This document shows positions 12,775 to 24,300 of a stretch of DNA of 64,000 nt, piece by piece. The translations under genes and the position numbers were made by a program. Origin of the DNA: Struthio camelus. Taxonomy: Eukaryota > Chordata > Aves > Struthioniformes > Struthionidae. Location of the stretch: the NCBI RefSeq assembly GCF_040807025.1, contig NC_090954.1:19782501-19846500 (forward strand), given 5' to 3'. Each line of letters starts with the position of its first letter. Within the stretch, counting starts at the first letter, position 1. The notes under the pieces were generated by a model. That model worked only from the letters and a program-made list of their open reading frames with translations. It was not told the DNA's origin and did no database searches.

Positions 12775-12900
12775 TCTCGGTCCTTGATGTATTTATCTTC
12801 ACAGCAGTCCTCTGAAGGAGGAAAATAAGACTTTCCTTGTTTGGAAGAGGATTAACAGAGGCACACAGAAATTGAGACTGTGTAGTTGTGCAGTTCTTTG
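12775..12900. repeat. Ancient MIR/L2-like SINE relic (candidate)
   Basis: The order TTTATCTTCACAGCAGTCCT, then GAGG-like and AATAAGAC, then AGAGGCACACAGAAATTGAGAC follows the conserved layout of amniote MIR/L2 cores ('TATCTTCACAACAACCCT ... GAGGCACAGAGAGGTTAA'). It is heavily diverged. The call rests on recall of the consensus, not on a search. Confidence 0.4.
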
Positions 12901-15259
12901 AGGTCTGTGGCAGCAGCAGCTATAAATTTGTCCAAGTTGGTTTGTTTCCAGCTGTCTCTGCTAGATACTGTTAGCACACGTTTCAGGGCACGTTTCACTA
13001 TGGTTAACTGAAGACATAACAGGGTCCCAAGAAGGCTTTTTACCTCATAAGATGTTTCCATCCATTATTCAGCTGTCAAAATAAATAGAAATTTGGCTTG
13101 CTTTCTTCAAAATAAGGCCTTTGTAACTAAGATCAGATAGCATCAAACAGTGAGAACCTTGTTTTGACACACCGGAACGCTAGCGCTTCATGCTCCCAGC
13201 CACAGCTCCTGAGCAAAATTGATGCGTGTGAATTTTCTACTTAATTTTTGACTTGTGAACAGTAAGATAAGAACCGAAGAATCCGAAAACATTGTCGTTC
13301 CTGTAGTAACCTTTGGCCTTTGTAGGCCTTTAATTATGCCACCCTGCGTTGGGCACTCTCAGCTTTTTCTCAGCTGAGACTGGCTGTTTTGGGCCGCAAC
13401 TCTGACGTTGCCTGTTCGTGCCCCAGAAGATGAGGGTGCTGATTCAGTAAGTAAGGCCTCCTCTACTACCACTTACGAGCACTGTTTTATCTGAAAATAA
13501 CGTGTCTCAAACCACGAGAAAAGGACATCTCAACACTAACGTGGGCTTTTAAAGGTTTTGTGAGGTGAATTTCATCAGTCCTCATACTGTAACCAAATGC
13601 TAATTTGTAGAATTATCCCACCTTTCTAGAAGTTCTTCTTTGACTTCAAAAGGACTGGTTTTTCTTCTTTCTCACCAAAATTGTAGTCTAACGTTGCTGT
13701 GAGCAGGTAAATGATTTCTCACTCTAATCCTTTATGATCTCATTTTAGCGAGGAGCACTTAGTAAAGTCTGGAAACATCTGAACACCATGTTCACGGAAA
13801 GGTGCTAGAAGTGCAAAGCTTCGTTAGGAATTCAGATTTTAGAAAGATATCAGAGTGTATTTTATTTTTGAAAAACATTGTCTTTCTCCAGTGGGATTCT
13901 CATTACATGGCTCTGCTTCTTTGGCGCTCGAACGTTTGGTTACTTTTACTGGCTCTGTATCAGCAAAGACCTTTCTCTTGCCTCGAGAACTGCTGTCCTA
14001 TTGCACCCCCCCAGAGCCATGTGATTAGCTGAGAAGATAGCGTATCCTCTGGGCTGTGGTGACCTACCACAGGAGGGATCAAACCGAGCAGAAAATTTGC
14101 CATATTTAGGTTACTATGGAACAGCTAGTTTTGAAGTTGAGGCCTTAATTGCAGTGCAGAAAGTGAAACACACTGAATCAGAATATGTGATCTTGCTTTC
14201 ACCAGTGACTAAAGATTTGCATAGTTATTCCCGATTTATAACAGTATAATAAAGAAAAAAGCTTGTTTCCATCCAAGAATGGTGTTGTCTTGCCAATACC
14301 TGTCTGAAGGCTCTGACACACGTGGGGGTGTACTTTAAATAGTCTAGTAGAGTAGGTAGGACAGTATCGTGCTTCCAGCTCAAGCTAACGATGGCCGAGT
14401 AATGCGGTCGCTTTGGCTTCTGCAGTGCCGTTGTTCTGATCAGCCCGTTCCTGTAGTGGCTCCCTGGCACAACATGTTAGAATTGTAGCTGTGACCATCC
14501 ATACACTTAAGGAAGGGTGTTTAATTGATCCGCCATTGCACGCAGAGAACATGATTTCAGTGCTGGGGTTAGGGCACCGTTACAGTCGATCCTCATGTCA
14601 CCCGCTTTCATGCAAGCCCAGACCTGTGGAAGTCTTGGGCTAAAAGCCAAGATTCAGTTCCACTCCCAGAAAAGTCAACGAAACCCATTTAAAGTGGGAT
14701 GTTTTCACCCTGTACTGAATGCTGAGTGACTTGCCAATGTTGCTATTAATAGTACAGGTTTCTCCCAGGCGTGAGCTAACAGAGCGTGGAGCTACAGCAG
14801 GTCTGTGTTGTTTTTTAGCCCAGGGCTGAAAGATGCCGACCGTCTTCTGTGGGAAGAGTCTCGCATTACTTCGGGTCCGATTACCTTTAGCAACTTTCTG
14901 AACGTTTTTCTGCTTAATAAATCCTTTCCCCATGGTGTCATTCTCAGCATCAGGTAACCACCATCCCATGCTGAAAGAAGAGATGCCCTACCTAAAACAA
15001 AGTAGTAGCTAAAATCTGATGACGTAAAGGACCTCAGGAACCAAATTGTCACTAGTCTTTTGTGTGGAAAGTGTTACGTTTCGCACTGCTGAAAAACAGC
15101 ATAAACTAGAAAGAAAGGGCAGCAGTTACTGTGTGTTGGGGGTGTTAAACATCATACAGTATGTGGTTCTGACTCTGCACAATTTCTTCTCCCTGTCCCC
15201 TTCCCTCAAAATATTTTCTCTTAAACCACATAATTTTACTCTTCTTTTCTGCTTTACAG
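12900..15259. other. DNA directly upstream of GABRP first coding exon
   Basis: No coding exon is recognised. Because the first coding exon of GABRP is preceded by a good splice acceptor, at least one untranslated GABRP exon and the promoter must lie here or further left. I could not place them. Confidence 0.45.
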
Positions 15260-15349
15260 AATAGTAGTGTAAATACTGCAATAATCTCCAGAGATGTTCT
15301 GCCGATCTTTTTGCCTCTTCGGTCTGTGTCTTTTCCTTCCAACTGAAAG
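15260..15349 (+). CDS. GABRP: GABRP exon with start codon and signal peptide
   Basis: A pyrimidine-rich acceptor ending TTTACAG (15253-15259) precedes 34 nt of 5' UTR. ATG at 15294 opens [18 protein letters not shown], a hydrophobic secretion signal, and the exon ends in AG before donor GTAAGT at 15350. The 'TER' at the junction matches my recollection of human GABRP. The acceptor implies an upstream untranslated exon. Coding part: 15294-15349. Confidence 0.85.
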
Positions 15350-18300
15350 GTAAGTGGAGAGTTTGTTTTGTTTTATGGGTGAACATCTGAGCTGTGCTTG
15401 GTACAAAGAATGGGAGCTGAAAGGAAGTTATGCCTCCAGCTTTCCAGCCCTTTGAAAGCAAGCTAGGTGCAGTAAGGGATGAGACAAGGACGAGCATCCT
15501 GCCTAGTTCCCCAGAGCACAAGGTGTGTGACGGCAGTGCAACCCCTTACCTCCTTTCGGGCCTCTGGCGAGCCTGTGGTTTTCACTGGGAAATCCAAGCC
15601 CTCGCGACTCTCAACATCCCTGAGCTTTGTTGGTGATGGAGTCCTAATGACTTGCAAGCAGCTTATGTTTCTGCTGAGCTCTAACGGGCTTAGCAGAAGT
15701 GAGGTTCTTTCTGGTGGACAACCTGCAGCGAAGCTCTGGGGGCTATTAGCCCGGCTTTAAAGAGAATAGGAGAAAGCAACTCTACCAGAGCTTTGAGTAA
15801 CTGAATTGCTGAGTTTCTTACTGCACCCTCCAGCTGTCCTGAGACTCTAGGAGAGGTAAAGACACTGCCCTCCACCTCCTTCATCCCTTCGCAGAGCAAT
15901 AGCAAACTCTAACGAGCCCCTTGTTTACATTTTCAGCGAGTGAGTACATGACCACATAGGGAATAGCACTATAAAACTTATCTTTTTACAGTGCCCAAAC
16001 CTAACTCTCTAGCTATTTTATGTGACGGTACAGCTTCGAGAGCCTCGCAGTGCCAGGTATTAGCTTTATTGCCTATCCATAAGATACTAATTTTGACGTT
16101 GTAATAGTAGACTGGCGTCAAATCCTCTGTATGGACAGCAGGTAGGTGCAGTCCAGGTCGCAAAGCTTTGTGGCTGGCTGTGAAGCGCTCATGGCTCTCA
16201 GAGGTCTTACCCCGACGTTGGCTGTGGGGAGCCTGTCTGACACTAACAAATGAGGAAGAAAGCTTGTTTAGGGAATTAGTGCTCTGAGAGGAGGAGCTGT
16301 TAGTGAGATCTGCCCCAGGCTATCATAAGCTTGAGGGGAAAAAAATGTATTTTCCTTATACAGATTGCATGTGGGGAGTCAGAAGGGGGAGAAGACTGCA
16401 GGTTATTATTAAGACTTGTGGTATATAGACCTTGCCTGATTTGCTGGGACATTTTAAGAATATCCTTATGACATCGTGTAGCAAACCTGTGGGTGATGCT
16501 TGAGGTCCTTTGCAATTTTCCCACCTCTTCACAGCGCTGATTGTTCAGCCAAGTTAAGCAATGAGAGTTGAATGCTAGCAATTTCAACAATTTACTTATT
16601 TTTAATAAGCATTTGATGCAGTTTGTTTGCTTGTCCGGGCACCTGCTGGAAGCACTACTGCAGCTGCCCCCCAGATGTGCCCAGCGTGCCCGGCCACGGG
16701 TGACATTTCGTGCTTGCGCTCCTAGGAGGGCCTCCTTGGCTCACCTGCCCGACATGCACAGTGGTGACACGACATCCCTCCCTGGATTTGAGAACCTCAC
16801 CATGGGATACAACAAATACCTCCGGCCCTACTTTGGTGGTATGTCGGCTATGTGCGTTTGGTTGTGTGACGAAAAGTCTGGGAGACTTGCATGAAAAAGA
16901 GAGTATGTTTTAAGCCTTATTTAATGTGCCCCGGTTTAAAAGGTTACGCCCCTTCTAAGTAGCCAAAGCCTGTATGCATCCGGTGTTTTCTTGCATAGTT
17001 GTGCGCGTGTGTGTGGAATATTAGAGCACATCCATCTGTGAAGCTAAGAACGGGGAGTTTATGGAAATTCAACACATCCACGAAAGATCTGGCAGAGACC
17101 GAAACTCTGCTCTACTTGCGTGCGCTTCTGTTTAGAGTCTGGTGGTTTTCTTGTTTATTTTTGTTCATGTATCTCTATTTAATAGATTGTGGCCGTTCTC
17201 CTTGTCTGGTTGAACAGTTTGATCCAAGCGTCAGGGATCTTATGGCCACTACAGGGGGCTACAGCTTTGTAGACAGCCTGTCTCTAGGTTTTACTTGATG
17301 CACTTGGTGAGGTGCAGAGGGTGAATTCATAGACAGAGTATCTCGCTGCGTCCAGAGCTCTCCCAAGACCCAGGTTGTGAGTCCATGCTGGTCTGAGGAC
17401 CAAGGCTGTCTGGAAATCCTACCTGCCTGTGTGGCTGACAACAGCGACCTTCTAAGGAAGACCAAAAATGGTCATATTGCAGGGGAATCGTGAATAGTCA
17501 CTTGCTCAATGCCAAGCACGGGATGCATGAATGTGGCCTGGGCCATTCACGCCCAGGTGGAGAAGCTCTGGAAGGTGCTCAAAACCTAAGGCTCTGCCTC
17601 TGCCCCAGGGTACCGTCTTGGCTGCCCCAAGCATTCTTGCAGATAAATCAGCAAATTTAGTCATGAAGATGCCCTTAAAATACAGTGTTAAGGAAGGGCA
17701 AGCTCAAAACCAGGAATTATTTCTATGAAAAATATTGACTTTTGGCACGTGCTTTCATTCAGTGCTGGGACACAAACTAAACTTGCTTTAATCTCTTGTG
17801 ACCCTTCAGGGAGAGAGCACCCTGACAGACAGTCAGTTATTTAGAAACTCCCCTAGGGCTACTGTCAGGCATCTCCCACCTCCCACGTGAGTGCTGTGAG
17901 CGCTTGGAGGAATGGGTTTCTCAGAATTACATTCAGCACCTGAAAAATAGTGATGAAAGTTCAATAAAAGCAATGTTACGAAAATTTTGATAAATTTTGC
18001 TTTTCTGCCAGAATCTGTAACTGAAACAATGCTTGGTAGAAAAATTCTTCATCAGCTGTAGCTGGGACTTGCATGTTTCCTACTGTAGCTCCTGCAGACT
18101 GGCCTTGTACTTTTGTGAGTTGTTAGCTTCTTCCTCTTTTTCACTGTGATGATAAAACTTCTGGGTCAATAAGGAATTTAACAGATTGTTATATCCAGAA
18201 TATCTCATCTCACGCAGGAATATAAAAGCTTCACTGAAACCTGTCACATAAATTAACAGATGCTTCTGATTTACGCAATAGAGATTTAAATGCATCTACA

Positions 18301-21300
18301 CCAGTCTATGCCTAGCATAGCCATAAATGTTTAAAAAAAAAAAAAAAAAAAAAAACAGGACTCAGGTTTGGCCTATTCCAGAAGCCTAAGTCCTCAAAGA
18401 TCTACCCACTGGTCACTGATTTCAGTGGATTTCAAGTGCCTAAATATGTGGGAGGACCTTGAAAACAAGATGGAAGGAGCTAAATGAGAATTACTTTAAA
18501 ACCCCATATCTTTTGCAAATGAATATATTTTGAATTTTGGAACCGTTTAAAAAAAAAAAAAAAGCAAAAAACAGATCTAATCTAGAAGAAGCTTTAGAAA
18601 TCAGGTTTCTCTGAATTTTCCTAAATGCTATTTAAAAACCTTGAAGAAGAGTTTCAGCAAGTCTCCTGAGGAGAGGCACTACTGCGCTGATCACTTAGGC
18701 AGAGAGGGCTGAGTCTTGGAAGGTGCCAAGGCCTGGCAAGTCCTACTAACAATAAAGGATTTGTGTGCATTAGTGCAACAGTCCCTGCGGTACAGAGGGC
18801 AGCCTCGGTTCTTTGAGTCCCAAATTCATACTGAAGCCATCTGGAGTTGGGTCTGTTTGCATCTTTCTGTTTTCATAATTATTACCCTGTCTTTGAAAGA
18901 TAATTAGTACTATCTTGCTGGACATGGTGAGCTTTCTCTAGCTACCAGCAGTGACATTTCCTGGGGAGGAGCTGCCCTCTTGTGGTAAATTTTAAGAGTT
19001 AATGTTAGAAAAGAGCAGACCGCTAAGATTTAGGATGTTTAAAAAAAAAAAAAAGAAAAAGCTGTTGCACTTCTGTTTTGCAAGCTGTTTTCACGACTGA
19101 TAATCTTGACTGCACATCTGCCTTTTTGACTTAGAGGTTCCCCATGCCTCTTGATTTAATTGGAGAAGGTCCTTTAAGACTTCCTTCAGTTACACTGGGG
19201 AGCAGTGTTACCAGTTGTGCATCGAATGCCATCGCCTAGAAGCGCAGTAAACTTGTATCAAAGAGGGCTGTATTCAGCTGAGTGTAACAGAAGTTGGAAG
19301 GGACCTGAGGAGGGGTCTCCTGCTCAAAGCAAGGTTAGCTTTGAGATCAGACTGGGCTGCTCAGGGCTTTCTCCAGTCAGGTCTTGGAAAACTCCAAAAA
19401 TGGAGACTGCATAACCTCTCTGGGCAACCTGCTCCACTGCTGGACTGTCCTTATGAGGAAAAACGCTTTCCTTTTCCTTATATCCACTTGGAATATCTCG
19501 TTTCCACTTATCCCTGTTGTCTGATTCTTCTGCCATGCGCTACATGGCTCTGTTGTCTCGATGACCTCCCTGGCAGCAGAGGCAGGCTGCTGTTGGGTCC
19601 CCTGAGGGCCATCTCTGCTCCAGGCTGAACAAGCCTGGCTCTCTCAGCATCTCCTCAGGGGGAGTGCTCCAGCCCCAACCGTCCCGGTGGCCCTCAGCTG
19701 AACTCACTCTCGCTTATCTCTCTTTCCTGTATCGGATGTCCCAAAACTGGACACAGGAGCTCAACAACAAGGGCTGAGCAGAGGGGGAGAATCACTTCTC
19801 CCCGTTTCCTGGCTGTGGTCGTCTTCATCCAGCCCATGTTGCTGGCCTCCTTAGCTGCCAGGGCACGCTGCTGGCTCATCTTCAGCTTGCTGCCTGCTGT
19901 GACACCCAGGGCCTTTTTGGCAAAGCTGCTCCGCAGACTGTGTTGCTGCAATCTTCCCTTTCACTGTATAATCTCATGTGATTTACCATCAGGCCTACAG
20001 AAATGATAGTCCTCCCACACCCATCCTTGGGACTACATCTGCTGCCACTGAAGCAATGGCTGCAGATGGTACCTCCAAGCTCAAGGATAGTCGGCGCCAC
20101 GTTCCCACGCATAGGGCCAAGACACAGTGACCCAGAGGTGGGCTGTCTTGCAGCCCAGGCCAGCACTGGCCAGCGAGACCATGTGATGGGGCTTCTGATG
20201 TGCCTGGGCAAAGACCAAAAGCTTGGTAACTCCTGTAAAGCTGTGGGCCACGGCAGTTTCTGCAGGTGTCCTCCCAAGGACTCTAGGTACCAAATCCCAC
20301 TCTCTCAGATTCATTGACCAGCTGAAAGGTGCAGGAGAGCCTTTCTGTAGCTCCTTAGCAGCTACTGCTTCAGCCTGTACAAGAGAGAAGCCAAAGCAGC
20401 AACAAGGATGAGGGCTGTAGGTAACTAGAGAGGCCACCAGGCAGGATCCTGGGTCTGTTTCTGCCTCTATCCCAGTGCTTGGTCACAGGAATCACCAAAT
20501 TTCTCTGCCTCTTAGATTTCCTCCCTGAGAAACAGGAATGCTGATTGGTACCTGCTGGTGGAGAGTGCTCTGAGAGCTACATATGAGAAATACTCTGTAC
20601 AAACTTAACGTTCTTGCCATTGTATGGATGTTGTACACTGGGTGACAAGGGATAAAATGGCCCTTGTTTCCTCTGGGCAAATGCCACTGAAATGCTGCTT
20701 TTCTACCTGCTGATCTTCATAGCTAGTGGTGATGAGTATCTGCTCTCTGCTACCACCACCAAATAAAGAAGCCTAGCCCCACCAACAACATAGCAAGTGA
20801 AAACTTTATTTTGTGTTATGAAGCCATCTAGCTCCCTGACATGTAGTCTAGCGCTTTGGGCTGCTGCAGTTTTAGAAATGGCATAATCGAGTACAGGGAG
20901 GCAGAGAGCTGTGACGGTGCTACACAGGGTCCTCAGTGGTTTTAGTGTTCCTTTTCCTCTTTCCTTCTCTCCACTTAAGCATTTCTTTCCCTCCTCAGGA
21001 GAACCTGTTCAAATTGCAATGAGTCTGGACGTCGCAAGTATTTCCAGTATATCTGAGAGTGACATGGTAGGTGGCTTCATTTTCATTTTATAAGAGAGGA
21101 GAATAGGATCTGCCTGAGACACCTGTCATATGTTCTTGTGTGTCCAGCACAGAAACTACCAACTCAGCTATAGCCTTCTTGTGGGGTGACAGCCAAGCCA
21201 GCTGTGTGTGAGCAGTCCCCATCTGTTTTCTTGCCTGCAAAACGGACAGAAAAAATACCAATTACAATACTTTCTCATGTCAGTTTTAAATCTAAGTGTT

Positions 21301-24300
21301 AGTGGGGAAACGTCATTTACTATAGTAAATAAAGTTGTAGTGAAAATCTGTTAGCCTTACTGTGTGCATTTGAAGTCTTTCTGATGTGTTATTGAAATCC
21401 AGTGTATTAAATATATGTTTTGCCTCTCGTGGCACATGACATACCCAAGGCTAATGCCATGTGGGTCTTCTGGATATGCGTTTTCACAGGTTTTCCTCTC
21501 TCCCCCAGGATTACACAGCCACCATCTATCTGCGGCAGCGCTGGACGGACCCCCGGTTGGTCTTCCATGGCAACAAGAGCTTCACGCTGGATGCTCGCCT
21601 GGTGGAATTGCTCTGGGTGCCCGACACGTACATTGTAGAGTCCAAAAGGTCCTTCCTGCATGACGTGACAGTGGGGAATCGCCTCATCAGACTATTCTCT
21701 AATGGGACCATCCTGTACGCCTTAAGGTAACTCCACTTCTGGGCTCTGCTGATGATGACGGTTCAGAAAACTATTGATGGTTTCCAGAAATATGCTGGAC
21801 TAGAGCAGATACGAAGTGTTGTGGGTAAGGAGTTTGGGGTCAACCATGCAGCTCTGACAGTGCTCTTCTGATCCATTACCCACAGTCCTGGGTGCTTAGA
21901 AACGCCAACAAGGATCAGGATTCCCCATCATGGTCTGTGCCAGACAAGCTATGTATGTAGGACAGTGCCTGCTCAGAAAGCTCTCAAGTTTCAGTGCTGC
22001 AGGGGACAAGATGGGTAGAGTCAGGTAGATTGGGGGAGGGAACAGTAACAGCTTAACAGATGGTAGGAAACCATTTGCTTAACCAGTGCCACATAGCGAT
22101 GATGTCTGCTCTTTAGCAAAAGGCCTATTTTGTAAATGTCACTGCCGAAATGTGCGGTGTGATTGTGTTAGCATGCCTGGGGACAATACCTCTTTTCAGC
22201 TCAGCGTAACTATGTGTGTCCTAGTTACCTCAAGCGCAAAGTAAGGTTGCTATAAGCTATCTCATTTACCCTCCAAGTTGGAGCAGGCCACAGTTTGTGT
22301 GCGGAGAGTTACTCTGCCCCTGTGGTAACTTCTTCAGAGGTGTAAACTCTAGCAGTTGAAAATGTGAATCTGTATTAAATCACCCAGCAATTCCCAGGTT
22401 CAATTCTCAGGTTGAATTTTCATCAGTGTGGCTGCTGAGAGTATGTTCTCCCAAAGAGAGGTCTCTCTGATTATATCAGTCCATTCATTTCATAAGTCAA
22501 AATGATCTGAATGAGAGAGCAGAATCCTTGTGGGTTAGTTTGCTATGAAAAATAGAGATATTCCATTACATGGTTTTATTGCAACCTTTGGCGTTCTTTC
22601 TCCTCGTACAGAATTACTACTACCGTTGCTTGTAACATGGACCTGTCAAAATATCCCATGGACACACAAACGTGCAGACTGCAACTCGAAAGCTGTAAGT
22701 ATAATATTCTAAAGAAACCTGACTTTGCTTGAAATTTGTTTATTCCTATGTAAATGTGCGTCTGGAATATTTGGACTGACCGCAAGGGCCTCCGAAATAG
22801 CCTTCTGTTCCTGCAAATACTAATTTCCAAAAGAAAAGAACTTTCCCTCATCGTTCTTGAAACACTTATGCTCTAACCCAGGGCTTAGAGGAGTCCTGTC
22901 GCTGTGCAATTTATATAGAAGTAGGGTGGTAATAAGTCATACCTTTATTGAAGAGTGGGTAGATCAGCCTTGCACATAAAGGGTTAAATAAGGCTGCTCT
23001 TTTTCCCAGTTCACTCCCTTTTGCACATACCACTTAATCAAAACCAGCCTGTGGGATCAGTGCATGGGGTGGAGTACAGTAGCGAACAACTTTTCACATT
23101 TTTACATGCATTAACACCTGTTGCAGCTACAGTACCCAGCCACTGGCTGTACGAGCATGAACAAGGTAGCGTGAAGGATTATTCTTACTAGAAGAGGAAT
23201 TGAATACGCCTGTGAAACCAGTGAACTGAAACTAAGGCCAAAGTTAGCTCTGCAGTATAAGTTTTTCTATGAGGGCTCTGTTACAGTAACGCAGATGATG
23301 GGACGCTCATCAACAGAAATTCATGAGAAGCCTTAGCCTTAGAAATCTCAAGAAAAGGAATAGTCAGTGAGGTCTGCTCTCAGTTGAACTAAAAGTTCAA
23401 CCATGGCAAAACTCGCTAAGAAGCGATAACAGGTAAATAAATGCAAAGACTCCAGGAAAACGTAGGAAACCAAAGCGATTTTACACAGGAGCTCAGCAAG
23501 AACACCGCTGCTGTTCTTGTGAGCTCATCTGTGAAGCTCTGAAATGAGGAAGCAACCATCTCCCATTTCATGTCACAAAAGGAAACATCTAAAATTCAAT
23601 TCTGAAATGACCAGATTTTAACTTCTGCGGTTGCAGCACGAAGCACCTGTGGAAGCACATGCTATTTGCACATTAAAATTGTATTAGTTCACCATGATTA
23701 ACTTTATGACAAAGAATAGCTCCTGAAACGATGATGATTGGCCTCTTCTGCCGAAGTGTAGCTTGTGTTGTTTTAAAAGTGATTGGGTCTTGCATCATGT
23801 GCAGTTGTTGTATAATTCCAATGAAATTATATGCACATTGCTCACTGCAGGTTTCATTAGGATAAGTGCCCAGAAATAATGCTATTTGAATATATGCCAG
23901 ATGAATTAACAACAATCTATCATTTATTATAAAAATTTCCTGAGTAACCACAATTTATAAAACTGTCTAGAAGCTTTGAAAAGTCACTTACTTTGGATTC
24001 TAGGCAGAGATTCAGACCCTGGACACCTAACTGAAGAGTTCATCAAACTCAAGCTCTGGTAATTTGTGTCTAATAAGAAAACACCAATTAGATCAAAACA
24101 GAGCAACTGTGTCCTATGCCTTCTACCAGGATGAATAGGTTATCAGCATAAACGCGTCCCTACTCATTTTCTCAAAGAAAGGCACTTAATAAAAGAATCA
24201 AATTAGGGAGATTGATGGGCTAGCTTCCTAAATTAAGTGAATGGCTTACTGGTGTCTGAATACAAGCTTTAGGGTATCCCTCAGTCTAACCTGAGGTCAT

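Larger units (their letters stand above)
16839..20998 (+). other. GABRP: GABRP intron 2, repeat-bearing
   Basis: This is the largest GABRP intron (4.2 kb). It contains a 23-nt poly-A tract (18333-18355), a second A run near 18550, a third near 19040, an antisense CR1 fragment and a MIR-like relic. No extra exon is recognised. Confidence 0.8.

Noticed and set aside
1-15000. 3' end of KCNIP1 expected from synteny
   Set aside because: None of the conserved EF-hand or C-terminal peptides was found in any frame. The gene is probably outside the window.
18333-18355. Poly-A tract as the tail of a processed retrogene
   Set aside because: No open or decayed coding sequence and no target-site duplication could be seen around it.
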